Shown: piece after piece, positions 10,801 to 22,115 of the stretch
How positions within the stretch are numbered: position 1 is the first letter of the stretch
Layout: each line of letters opens with the position of its first letter
Assembly (NCBI GenBank): GCA_963682175.1
Contig: OY821775.1
Coordinates: 50,006,053-50,070,052 of the forward strand
Source: Triglochin maritima
Lineage: Eukaryota > Streptophyta > Magnoliopsida > Alismatales > Juncaginaceae
Length of the DNA: 64,000 bases
Direction of reading: 5' to 3'
Notes under the pieces: generated by a model
The model's input: the letters and a program-made list of their open reading frames with translations, nothing else
Databases searched by the model: none
What the model was told of the DNA's origin: nothing
Position numbers and translations under genes: made by a program

Positions 10801-11601
10801 GTAATTATGCGCATCAGTTTCCATTTACTTGAGATTTGATATAAGATCAGTAATAGTACGAATTTTAATTACTCTCTAGTGTTCTTTTTGTGTCTTTATG
10901 CGATGATGCTCATTGCTCAAACACTTTCTCATCGTACCATTTTGATTATTCTGCAGTTGAGGAGTTATGTTGATCCAAAAAGGTTTTATAAGAAGGCAGA
11001 CTCCAAATCAAAAGAGCTCCCTAAATATTTCCAGGCATGTACTAACACCCTTGTTATCTAGCAGAAAAGTCTGATTTAGATGATGCAGTTTCCGTCCTAC
11101 ATGTCGTTTAATTATATGCAGATTAATGATTAGGCATGATTAATTGTGCAGATGGGCACTGTGATCGAATCCACATCAGATTTCTTCTCCAGCAGGCTCA
11201 CAAAGAAAGAGAGGAAGGCGACGATTGCCGATGAACTACTTGCAGACGAATCTCTCAAAGCTTACAGGTCAGGCAAATTTATTATATTCATGTGAAATGA
11301 TATAAGCTGCTGTTATAATTGGCACAATTTTTGCATGTTAACTTGGGCAGTGGTTCCCTACGTTGTTAATGTTGATTAAAGCTTGGTTAATGAAATCATC
11401 AAGAACAATGATATTGTTTTCGGGTTTTGAATTCAGAAATCACTTGATTTGAATAAAAATCACTAACATTGGTGCTGCTATATTGACAGAAAGCGCAAGC
11501 TTCAAGAGATTAATGAAGCACACCAGTATGCTGGCCAAAACAACTGGAAGAATAAAGGTACTACAAAAAGACGTCCGAAAAACAGAAAATCGATACAGTG
11601 A
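7824..11601 (+). CDS. FCF2: rRNA-processing protein FCF2 homolog
   Basis: Five exons (7824-8053, 10249-10309, 10957-11034, 11152-11267, 11490-11601) join in frame to 198 residues. Residues ~77-165 match the Fcf2 domain: a W split over intron 1, FDMPATTLTPEVKKDLELLK, SYVDPKRFYKK, KELPKYFQ, GTVIES, FFSSRLTKKERK, DELLAD, followed by a basic tail. Fcf2 is a nucleolar factor needed for early pre-18S rRNA cleavage with Fcf1 and the SSU processome (family knowledge). The N-terminus contains LWVPPTKLVDGLFVPP, which also fits my recollection of plant homologues. Intron 1 is long (2.2 kb). Intron 3 has a GC donor (CAG/GCATGT); no GT donor keeps the frame. ATG 7824 is preceded by a pyrimidine-rich leader. 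Confidence 0.92.
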
Positions 11602-13071
11602 AAGACAAAACTCCGAGGCAGTGTGCGACATTACCTGGTCACAATTTTTTCTGGGTAGTCTTGTTTTGAGCTATCTTTGTATTTTACGCTTAATACCATT
11701 CTATGCTCATAGTGGCCTTCGGTAAGTTCTGGAGTAGATGTTGAGGAGCTCATCTCTAGGTTGGAATTAACTATTTTTCAGAGATGTTAGCGTATATGGT
11801 GTAAGTTATAACGTGCTCAATTTCAATCTGATATAATTTCCCACACTCAAATTGTAGTTACATTCTATTTGATGTTCCAAGTACAATCTCTTCATCCCCA
11901 AAACAAGATGAGGTAAAATAATAAGACTTGCAGCCGTGGTTCTCTTGATTCTTAGTTTGATGTCTTCTAAGATCTTGGATTAATGTTTTCAATAGCACGC
12001 TTGGGAATCATAATTTTTTTTGAAAGGTCAAGCCTTAAGCACATCCGGCGTGGTGAGCGGTAGTCGGGGCAGGATGATATCTGTGAAGACCAAATTCAGC
12101 TCGATAAGTACCTCTATAACAACCTCTCGGCCTTCAACCTTTCTACCATATGAGTTATGATTTGGTAGGAGTCGTTTCTACCTCATCTCGAAACTCTCAT
12201 ATGCTTGTTGGTTCTCATGTTTTGTGTTTGTGTTTATAATGTAGCTGGGTTTAATTTGAACTTGATCTAACAGGTGAAAAGGTCTAATTTAATCCGATTC
12301 GTCCTTTAAACACATCAAGTTTCCAGGATCTGGTTGATTTTTCCTTGCGAGAGTGGAAGGAAAAAGACAGAAATTTATGCTATTTGACCTATATAGGATT
12401 GTTTGGGTAGATATCGATGATTGACATGCAGAAAATTATACTAGTTTATTATCCTGTTAATCTTAGTTTTTGATTTTTTTTTTGTTGCAACCGGATTGGG
12501 TACTCCAACATACCTGCCGTTTAGGGGGGGAAATTAACTGGATCAACAAATTTGTGATCCGAACCATATATGAAATATCCAAGCTGAAATTAATTTGTTC
12601 TCATGTTATGTCATTTTTCATGTTGTGGTAAAAATTGCAACTATCTTTTAGTGTGTGTACGTGTACTTGTTATGTGGCTATTGTGACAAATATGGATTGT
12701 CTCGATTATTACCGCACGCACAATAACACAAGAGTAGCTACTTCAATTATTTTGTCGTTTTAAAGCTAACATTGTAACTATTAGTGTTTCTTTTTACAAG
12801 TGGTAGAATTAATTTTAATTATGAAAGCTTATCCACTATCCAAACTACTCAAAAGTAAATAAATGTATTAAATTAACAATGTAATTATTAAAAAAACATA
12901 AATGGTAGAGTTATTTTTAATTATTGAAGCGTATCCCAGCTAATCAAAGAATTGTTTGAGCGATGCTTGTTTGAGCTCTACTCTTTAACAACCAACCCAC
13001 CTAAAGTAACCTACCCCTAATCAAAACTTAACAAAGTGAATGTTGTGAGAACACTACTACTATAAGAGTAA
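11602..13071. other. Intergenic; FCF2 3' UTR and unannotated AT-rich DNA
   Basis: The first few hundred bases should be the FCF2 3' UTR. Beyond about 11900 I see no coding frame, RNA gene or clear terminal repeats. Confidence 0.5.
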
Positions 13072-13329
13072 AAGCGGGCTCGGACCCTAGTCATTGGACA
13101 ACCTCCTAATCGCCTCTTCCCAATACAGCTAGGCTCTCCGGCCTATAATGCTTTGCCTCATGCAATACATCTCGCAATCACTGTTCGTGCAGCTAACATT
13201 GATGGAAGAAACTTCCCATCTGAGAGCGAGATCCTTCCTACTCAAGAGGCTGATAGTGTTATGGTCGGGGAGCAAAAGCGGGAGGACGAGAGGATCTGGG
13301 AGTTAGAGGAGTACGGGACAAATCACTGA
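13072..13329 (+). pseudogene. Orphan open frame, possible exon remnant
   Basis: This frame is open for 85 codons between a TAA (13069) and a TGA (13327-13329). It lacks an early ATG and is bounded by neither clear splice sites nor a promoter. The C-terminal half is acidic and hydrophilic, with segments FPSESEILPTQEADSV and EQKREDERIWELEEYG. Its base composition is richer in G+C than the AT-rich surroundings, which suggests a former exon or a captured gene piece. I do not recognise the family. Confidence 0.3.
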
Positions 13330-13534
13330 AACATCACACCGTCTAATGAAAGTTATAGAGACTAGTCATTCTTGAAATTATCTGCCTTTTGTTTTATGCA
13401 CGACTGAAAGGAAACTTAACTGTATCATCACAAAACTTATGATTGTATGTTTTATGGCATGGTTGTGGATCACGACTATGCTATTTTATTTAATGCAATA
13501 AATGTTTGCTTTAAAAAAGCAAAAAATTATAAAA

Positions 13535-13872
13535 CCATCATTAACGGTGCCCGACACTTCAACTACATTAGGTTTTCTTTCTGTCACGTCAGCACAAACA
13601 ACCCCTAAATTTTCTTTAATCGCACCCAGAAACAACTTAAACACCCTACATTCTCTCTCATCTACATCATTTGAGGATCAATTCTGGAGTAAAACACAAA
13701 AAATATTAAAATTTAAAAATATATAAAAACAAATAAAAAACATATTTACAATTTTTTTTGAAAAAAATAATTTAAAACAATTTTTAAATTAATTGTTAAC
13801 ATATTTTAATATTACAAAAAATCAAACCAATCAGGGACCACGTGCTCTAAGAGTTAAAGAGTGGCACTACGA
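13535..13872. mobile_element. Possible diverged Tourist-like MITE
   Basis: It starts CCATCATTAACGG, shares a CTCTC-TCTACATCATTTGAGG-type segment with the better copy at 25861-26339, and ends near TAAGAGTTAAAGAGTGGC. The ends are too diverged to define TIRs or a target duplication, so boundaries are approximate. Confidence 0.3.
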
Positions 13873-15480
13873 TAACGACCTGTCAAATTTGTCACAGCAT
13901 TGCGACAAGTTTGAGGCATATATGGTAAATTGTACCAGGAAAGAAGACAGGCTGTTAGACATAAATTTGCAGTTATGACTCCACAAATAATGCCATTCTG
14001 AAATGAATTGGAAAGGAACGACCACATTAAATGTGGAATCGTGACCAGTATATTCCAAGTACTCTACTCAAAGGAGGACCACGTATTTTCACCTTAATTA
14101 GACACGTACTTTCTAATATTTTGTATTTTTGTTGTGTTATTTTTTTGAATATGTACTGTACAAGCATTTCCATTATTTATGGTAGTTGAAAGGTGGTTAT
14201 ACCATATTCTGAGGTGGGCATACGATGGCAATTTAAGTCATCAGAAGTTACTTCTGTGACATGAAGTAACTTAGTCGAGAGTCGCGACTCGTGAGTTTAA
14301 CTTTCAGGTATATTATTTGGTATTCAGGAATAAGAACATACGACGTAGGATTGAGAGTAAGTGGGTGTGTATTAGATCTGTTACTCTTGACTTAATTGAG
14401 AGATGTTGATATTGATATTGATATTGATATGCTGTTAGTTGATAAATTGAAATTGAAACTTAAGATGAAGAAAATCAAAATTGTCGCTCTTGATTTACGA
14501 CTCAAATTATCTATGTCTATCGAGAGTCACAAAATCTTGGACTCCTATAGTGTAAGATTTAGATATTTGATTCTCAAAACTTATCTGAAATTTATGATTT
14601 CCGACTTGTCTGTATAACTTAGTCTATAATCAAAGATTAATTTGAAATTAATATTTTGATTCATATACAAAGATGTATTACTATCAACATGTTTTGACAG
14701 TAATGCATTCCACTTACGTATGTATATCACTTGTGCAATAATTTCCACCTTAAAAGACAAAATGAATAATCATAATGGTACACTCACATGCATGCATCAG
14801 CAAATCCATCACATTAAAAAATTTAGGTAAGAGATCTATTCATGTGTTTGGAGATCCAATCCACGTTCCCATCAAACTTCTGTAAACTTTGTGCTGATAT
14901 GGATGGATGGTTGGGAAGACATTTTCTCGTCCTCCCTCAAATTAATTAATCACCTCCCATAAAAACTAATCAATGCTGTTGCCTTTTCTGTTGGTTCACT
15001 AGCTTTTGTATGCTTGCTTACCATCTAACTCTCACAGCTTAATGCCTTAATATATGTAATCCTAGTTTATTATGTGATGTGATGGGAAGTTTTGGTTTAA
15101 TTGTAGTGACGTATATATTTGTGGACGATAAGTTGATTTAGTTCAACTGGTCTTTGGTGGGAAGAGGTGGGATGATACTTACAACTTTCTTTATGTTGGG
15201 AAGAATTTCAAACAAGTAACATTGTTCACTAATTAACGATTTTTTTAACGTTTTTCTTAAGAAATTGTTGATTTACAAGTGCAATTGATTTTTTTACTAC
15301 ATGTTTAAGAATATGGTGAATTGATTGAGTGTCACTGACAAACATTGAAATTGGTATTACAGATATTGGAATCTTTCTCTAGAGAAAGCAAGGATATATA
15401 AAATCAAATCACAACAATAAACATTTTGAAGTATACACGATATACTTGTAGTTCAGGACAGTTAGGTTTAATTTTTACGA
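13873..15480. other. Intergenic, no gene seen
   Basis: AT-rich sequence with a short (GATATT)n run near 14404-14430. Small open frames here have no recognisable protein features. Confidence 0.5.
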
Positions 15481-16740
15481 AACCAAAGTTAGGGATCGAA
15501 TCCTATCGAATTAATTTAATTGTGGTTTGAGACTAAATTTTAAGGACGGGGATTCCCTCCGATTCTAAGAGAACTGGACCATCTCTGTAACATCCCGATA
15601 CAGCGGAATTTTAAAAATTTATAATCATGGCAATAGAACTCAATAATTAAAGACGTGACTGTTACTTCTCATAAAACAAATAAGCGATACACCATATTAC
15701 ATCAGAGTTTGTCAAAATGATACATGATTACAATAGAACAACAAAAGAAAGATAAACGTAATCATGTCGACCTCAGTGGTCCGAATAGAGGATCCGATCC
15801 CAAGATGCGCGTGCCCGCTGATCACCACCCAACTGGACCTACTGCGGTCCTGAAAAATATGCAACAACAATGCCTGAGTTTCCATAAGGACACCCCGTAT
15901 GTCAAGCTCACCTATATGCATGCAGTAGTAAAAATGCACATATCATACTAGTAGCATGTCATGTCATCAACAGTTAGGAAAATAGTTCCCCCGAAGGGTA
16001 AAACAGGACATCAGTCCGACAATCATCATCGGGTCTCCCAAGGAGACCTACCGTAGGCACATACGGTCTAGCGGAACAAGACGTGACACTCCCCACACGC
16101 GGCTATACTAATCATGGGGTTCGGCAAGGAGCATCCGCCAAGTCCGCGCCATAAGAAACAGATTTGTAACTTCGTGGTCGAAACCACACCAATGGAGTCA
16201 TCGCTCAGTCGGTCCATCAATCATCATCTCAATAGGTGCCCATCTGAGGAAAACATAACCGGAACATCATCGCCGGAACAACATCGGCGGCATCTCCGGC
16301 ACAGCATCGGTGGTCCAATCAATACGTCCGGCACAACATCGGACGGTCCAGACCGAAGTCGGTCAGGTCATCAGGTTCCACGAGCCGCAAACACCAACGT
16401 CGCTGCTATAAAAGCAGGGCAGCGAACTCCGTCGCCATAAAGGCCAGTAGTCACCTCACCCCACGACGGTTGTGTGCTCGCACAATTATCATACATTGGG
16501 ATCCACGATCCCTCAGGCCTGCTACTCTACAATGAGTCTAATCAATCCATCACATTAGTAATGATCAATAAATGGAGGTGACGTATCCCGAACACCCATG
16601 CTCTTCCACACGGCGGTCCCTGGGCAGGCACGCGGAACGCACCCACCGTCACCTCCTGGCTGACACATAAGGCGAGGACACGGGTTTCCGTGGACAGAGT
16701 TGGCATAAAAAAAGAACCAGGAATTCAGTCCTGTGCAAAA

Positions 16741-17225
16741 ACGGTCGACCGAAAGAGTCATCAAGGTCGACCGTTTCCTCAAGGGAATCGGTCGACCGAA
16801 TGTCTGAAACGGTCAAACTATTTGCGCAAAACTCAAGTCCCAACGGTCTACCGAAAGTCTAAAACCGGTCGACCGAAACGAGGTCAAAATCCGGAATCTG
16901 GTCAACATTAATTTAAAACTATCGGTCGACCGACTCAGGGGTCTCGGTCGACCGAAAACTAACAGGGCATCCTAGTATTTCTACGTCAAATAACGGTCGA
17001 CCACACACACAACAACGGTCGAACAAACATGCATAATAATCCAGTACACTTAAGTTCCGGTCGAACGACCCCAAGGAACCGGTCGACCGAAACACCACAG
17101 GAACTCCCAACTCACCAGAAAAATGCACTACCGGTCGACCGCCACGAGGCATCGTTCGACCGGTGAAGGTTATAGTCGGGTAAATACACAGCTTCGGTCG
17201 ACCGTCCGAAGGGACCCGGTCGACC
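16741..17225. repeat. TCGGTCGACCGA palindrome array in LTR A
   Basis: The motif CGGTCGACCG and one-base variants recur more than 15 times at irregular 20-60 bp spacing. The core GGTCGACC is a perfect palindrome. The same array occurs in inverted orientation in LTR B at 20296-20690. Confidence 0.85.
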
Positions 17226-17484
17226 GTTGGTCGTCTTCAACCTCGCGTCAGCCGAGGTTTTTCACGGAAAATGTCGCCGGAGAGGTCTCCAACCTCCCTC
17301 GACCGACCAACACAACCCTCCCACGAGGGTTAACAACAAAAACACACTAAGGAGCGGCATACCTCAAAGAAACGACGAACTCGTCGGAGCCTCGCTCGCG
17401 CACGTCGCCTCCGCACCTCCTCGCAACGACCTCCACTCCTCACGCCGGACGAGCTACCACCTCCTCTGGTCGCCAGAAAGGAAA

Positions 17485-17523
17485 GGAAAGAGTGAGAGAG
17501 AGATCAAAACGAGAGAGAAGAGA

Positions 17524-17555
<32 letters not shown>

Positions 17556-17560
17556 AATTT
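17485..17560 (+). repeat. GA-rich microsatellite in LTR A
   Basis: Runs of GAGAGA with interspersed AAA occur just upstream of a TTATAAACCC box. LTR B has the matching CT-rich run near 19979-20025 on the plus strand. Confidence 0.8.
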
Positions 17561-17900
17561 AGTTTATAAACCCAACAAACCCTCTCCTCACTACAGTGCA
17601 TGGCTCCCACACCATCACCTACACTTCCTATTCTCCTCCATCCCCATGCATACGACTGTGCAACCCATCTCCCCATACTAATCCATCTCCTAAACACCGT
17701 TAACCCTAACTAAGGGTTTAGGGTTCTAACAATCTCTCCGGTCACTCATCGAAAAGGTCAGATTTTAAGAATAGAATCCCAATGATTTCTAATTTTTATT
17801 GCTTTAATACTGGCATTAATGACTTGTATTCTTTCCTAATTGAAAAATTACCTCTTCATACTCTCACGAAGGGATCATTGACCAAGTTTTATGAACCTAT

Positions 17901-18340
17901 CACTAGTGTAGAATGCACAGTAGACGTCACACAATAGACGTTGGATATCTAAACATTTGACGTCTATAGGTATAGAAGTCGGATATCCAAACATCCGACG
18001 TCTATATGTTTGTATAAACGTCAATTTTTGTAGCATAATCGACGTCTATAACTCCTGAAATAAGAAAAATGTTTTTTATGTTTGTTTTTAGCGATTTATT
18101 TTGTATAAGAATTTATGCATTTTTGTACTTCGTAGAAAATAGTGTGAATTATTTGGATTGATTTAAAAATAGTTACATCAATGTAACTATCTCATGTGTA
18201 TTGATGTACATATGTGTGTTTATGGCTATATGTGTTAAAGTTTGGTCCTACATTAGAGAATTTTTTTTGTTGGTTGAGTTGATGTACTTCACTGCTCATT
18301 TAATTTTAAATGGGAGTTGGTACCACACTACAAAAGACAA

Positions 18341-18388
<48 letters not shown>

Positions 18389-18946
18389 ATGGTCAAAATA
18401 TTGGTATCTTGAGCTTAAAATGGTTGTAATGTTTTTTTAATTTTCCTCTTGATATATAGATGTCGATTTTATACGGTAGCTGATGTCTATAAGCTGTATT
18501 TTTTTATTTTTTTTTGTTATTTTAATGTATAGACATCGGATTTATAGGATAGTCGACGTCTATAAGTCGTAATGTATATATATACGTCAGTCACCCTATA
18601 TAGCTGACGTCTATAGGTCATAATAGTTTAGTCTCACATCGACCAATTTTTTGTTGTTGTTGTTGTTGTGGTTGATGTACTCCATCACTCCTCTACAGGT
18701 GAATGAGAACGAGTTTGGACACTTCAGCTTGATTAATGTGCGGGTTGAATGCCTCCTTATAGGTTGTAATGTATAATATGTATTGTTTTGCGTTATTTAA
18801 GGTATAATAGACGTCAGTCATATATAGCCGACGTCTATATAACATGACATAGGTGATGGAGAAATATAAGTCAGGTATTTGGACTGCTAAAATCCGTCGT
18901 ATATACCCCCGTATATCCGACGTATATGGACTTTTCTGCACTAGTG
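17901..18946. mobile_element. Non-autonomous CACTA (En/Spm) transposon
   Basis: The ends are CACTAGTGTAGAATGC (left) and, inverted, CACTAGTGCAGAAAAG (right). The element is flanked by the 3 bp duplication TAT on both sides (17898-17900, 18947-18949), the CACTA hallmark. Subterminal GACGTCTATA/TATAGACGTC-type repeats recur near both ends, as expected for transposase-binding sites. At 1046 bp it has no coding capacity. It sits between the two inverted LTRs. Confidence 0.92.
18344..18385. repeat. (TA)n microsatellite inside the CACTA element
   Basis: An uninterrupted TA dinucleotide tract of about 20 units. Confidence 0.95.
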
Positions 18947-19123
18947 TATTATTTATGATATGAAATTAGGAAAGTAGTTTCATATTATTCATTTCTTTTA
19001 TTTCATTCATATAAGGTTGGCACCAGATTTACACACGATTGGATTGAATGTGTAATTTGTAAAAAGTAAAGGATGTTTATATAATGTAACATCGAAATTG
19101 TAAATGTAAATTGAAACTTTAAC

Positions 19124-19590
19124 TTGTAACAATGATCCTGAACAACAATAATTGAAACAGTACATCGTAAAATCTAATACATCATGTCATGATGGAAAAA
19201 TCGTTTGGTGTAAATTTGAAATTAGAGACAATTTATATATGATTGTTGCAATTATATTTACGAACTTCCGAATAAATTATTGGTTTTATTGTTGCATCGT
19301 AGGCACTAGTAGCTCCATACTTAAAACGTAAATTGCAAAATGGAAATTGCAAGTGGAATTTAAAATGGAAAATTGAAAAAGTCATCAGGAATTACAATGA
19401 TTGAATTGCAAATTGTAAAAAGTAAACTATGCTCGTATAACAAGAAATTGTAACAGTGATCTTGAATTGCAGATATTAAAACTGTAAATTGTAAAATCTA
19501 ATATATCATGTCGTGATGGAAAAAACCTAAGTTGTAAATTTAAAATTAGAAATTGTAATTAACAACATATAACAATTTATATTTGATTGT
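19124..19590. repeat. Degenerate two-copy tandem repeat, ~324 bp period
   Basis: Two segments, starting near 19124 and 19448, share TTGTAACA-TGATC-TGAA, then GTAAAATCTAATA, CATGTC-TGATGGAAAAA and a GATTGTT end. There is no coding potential. It lies in the AT-rich space between the CACTA element and LTR B. Confidence 0.6.
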
Positions 19591-19812
19591 TTTGGAGGTC
19601 CGAATCTAATTAGCATGTTTAAAAAAGAATCTAATCGAACTTAAAGAGAAACAAATAAAAACAATCTATTGACACCATGAAAGAACTTTTTATAAAAACA
19701 ACACTTGCTTTTACTGTTTAATGTTTTTAAAGCATTGTATATTACAATTACCCCAACATTGAATCGAATCTAGACATGGGCATAAATCACATTAACTGTG
19801 CGAGAACTGGAC

Positions 19813-21835
19813 TGTTATGACCCTAAACCCGTTTAGAGTGTTAATGGGTGGTTAAGAGAAGAGAGATGATTTTGTACGGGGAAGAGGAGGTGAACAGTTG
19901 TGGTGCACTGTGATGTGCGTGGGGAAAGAGGAGAGTAGGATGATGGTGAGGAATGGATGCTTGGGTTTTAAGGAGAATCTCTCTCTCTCGATCTCTCTCA
20001 CTTGCTCTCTCTCTCACTCTCTTCCTTTCTTGTCTGGCGAGCAGCGGAGGAGGAAGCTCCGGTGAAGGTGGACGAGCTCGGTGTGGCGGAGGCGTGGTCG
20101 TGAGGTGCGTTGGAGAGGAGGTTGTTGTTGCGGATCGACGCCGAGCGAATCTCCAGCGTGCTCCGTCTTTCTTTGAGGTATGCCGGCTTCTTAGTGTGAT
20201 TTTGTTGCTCACTCACGTGTGGGGTGAAGTGTTGGTCGGTCGGAGACCTCTCCGGCGACGAGTTTTGGCGTAAATCCTTGGCTGGTGCAAGGTTGCAGAC
20301 GACCAACGGTCGACCGGGTTCCTTCGGGCGGTCGACCGATGTAGTGTATTTTGCCCGACTTTAACCATCACCGGTCGAACGATGCCTTGTGAAAGTCGAC
20401 CGGTTCCTTGTGTTCGCTCGACCGGAACTTAAGTAACTGGATTTGATGCATGCTTGTTCGATCGATTATTTATATGCGTTCGACCGTTATATGACTTAGA
20501 ACTGCTAGGATGCCCTGGTAGTTGACCAGACTCTGGATTTTGACATCGTTCGGTCGACCGGTTTTAGATCTTTGTTCGACCGTTGGGACTTAGGTTTTGC
20601 GCAGAGAGTTCGACCGTTGCAAATTTTCGGTCGACCGAACCTTTCTGGGAACGGTCGACCAGGTTGCATCTTTCGTTCGACCGTTTGTGCACAGAACCGA
20701 ATTCCCGGTCATTTTAGGATGCCAACTCTGTCCACGGAAACCCGTGTCCTCGCATTGTGCGTGAGCCAGGAGGTGACGGTGGGCGCGTTACGCGTGCCTG
20801 CCCAGGGACCGCCGTGTGGAAGAGTGTGGGTGTTCGGGACATGTCACCTCAGTGTATGGACCGTGACTTGATGTGATGAATTGATGGACTCATTGTAGAG
20901 TAGCAGACCTGAGTGATCATGGATCCCAATGTATGATGTTGTGCGGACACGCAACTGTCGTTGGGTGAGGTGACTACCGACCTATATGACTACAGAGGTC
21001 GTTGTCCTTCTTTTATAGCGGCGGAGTTGGTGTTTGCGGCTCGTGGAGCCTGATGACCTGACAGAATTCGGTCTGGACCCATCCGATGTTGTGCCAGACG
21101 TATTGATGGACCACCGATGTTGTGCCGATGATGCCGCCGATGATGTTCCGGCGATGATGATTGATGAGCCGATGTTGTTCCGGTTATGTTTTCCTCAGAT
21201 GGGCACCTATTGAGATGTTTTCCATTGGTGTGGTTTCGACCACGAAGTTACAAATTTGTTTCTTATGGCGCGGACTTGGCGGATGCTCCTTGCCGAACCC
21301 CATGATTAGTATAGCCCCGTGTGGGGAGCGTCACGTCTTGTTCCGCTAGACCGTATGTGCCTACGGTAGGTCTCCTTGGGAGACCCGATGATGATTGTCG
21401 GACTGATGTCTTGTTTTACCCTTCGGGGGAACTGTTTTCCTTACTGTTGATGACATGACATGCTACTAGTATGATAAGTTCATTTGGACTACTGCATGCA
21501 TATAGGTGAGCTTGGCATACGAGGTCTCCTTATGGAAACTCAGACATTGTTGTTGCATGTTTTATTTCAGGACCGCAGTAGGTCTGGTTTGGTGGTGATC
21601 AGCGGGCGCGCACATTTTGGGATCAAATCCTCTCATTCGGACCACTGAGGTCAACATGATTACTTGTATATCCTTTTGTTGTTCTTGATGTAATCATGTA
21701 GGTTTTTGACAAAACTCTGATGTAATATGGTGTACTGCTTAAATGTTTTATGAGAAGTAACAGTTCCGTCTTTTGATTATTGATCTTTGATGTCTTGATA
21801 ATAATTTTTAAAATTCCGCTGTTTCAAATGTTACA
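19813..21835 (-). mobile_element. Chromovirus-type LTR, copy B (inverted relative to A)
   Basis: On the minus strand it runs from TGTAACATTTG (21835) to TCATAACA (19813) and aligns along its length with copy A: the AGTGGTCCGAAT block, a GGAGACCTACCGTAGG block, the palindrome array and the GA-rich tract, in the same relative order. A minus-strand TATAAAAG near 21015 matches the plus-strand one of copy A. Flanking 5-mers (TGGAC left, TGACC right) do not form a clean target duplication. The flank beyond 21835 contains GGAGGGAATCC, which resembles the flank left of copy A and may be a remnant of a polypurine-tract region. Confidence 0.7.
20296..20690. repeat. TCGGTCGACCGA palindrome array in LTR B
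   Basis: More than ten copies of GGTCGACCG and variants such as GTTCGACCG, in the position equivalent to the array of LTR A. Confidence 0.85.
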
Positions 21836-22115
21836 TGACCCTCCATTTAAGGGAGGGAATCCAAGTCCTAATTTTAAAGCAAGGTAGGAAAGTAACTTTC
21901 AGAAACGAAATCACGCTAGCTACTGGTAATTAATAATGGCACAAAAATGGAAATTGGAAGGCATTTCAAAGTCCATGACATAATTTACACCATATTTGTT
22001 TTATTTGTCATAATTCGTAACACATGCATGGTGTAATTAAAAACGGTAACACAAGGCTTTGTTCAACATTATGGCATCTAAAACACACATATTAATTTAC
22101 AAGCAGAGGTCCCTT

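Larger units (their letters stand above)
15586..17731 (+). mobile_element. Chromovirus-type LTR, copy A
   Basis: A ~2.15 kb block from TGTAACATCCC (15586) to TTCTAACA (17731) has TG...CA ends. TATA-like sites on the plus strand (CTATAAAAG near 16406, TTATAAACCC near 17567) indicate plus polarity. ATCTC occurs on both sides (15581-15585, 17732-17736), a perfect 5 bp target duplication expected of a solo LTR. No PBS follows it. Copy B (19813-21835) is the same family in reverse orientation. The TGTAACATCCC start and length suggest a Tekay/Del-like Ty3/gypsy chromovirus; no protein domain is present to confirm it. The open frames inside are LTR sequence, not genes. Confidence 0.7.

Noticed and set aside
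16741..17225. Regularly recurring motif considered as a CRISPR-like array
   Set aside because: Spacing is irregular, repeats are short degenerate palindromes and the DNA is plant nuclear; no cas genes exist here.
16114..17562. Several 60-111 codon open frames in LTR A and the mirror frames in LTR B
   Set aside because: They lie in LTR sequence, follow the palindrome and GA-rich repeats, and are not conserved between copies A and B.
15780..21650. LTR A and B considered as the two LTRs of a single retrotransposon
   Set aside because: They are in opposite orientation, have no PBS or coding sequence between them, and the spacer is mostly a CACTA element and AT-rich DNA.
19803..21840. Target-site duplication for LTR B (TGGAC versus TGACC)
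   Set aside because: Only three of five bases match in register; it could not be used as evidence of a clean insertion.
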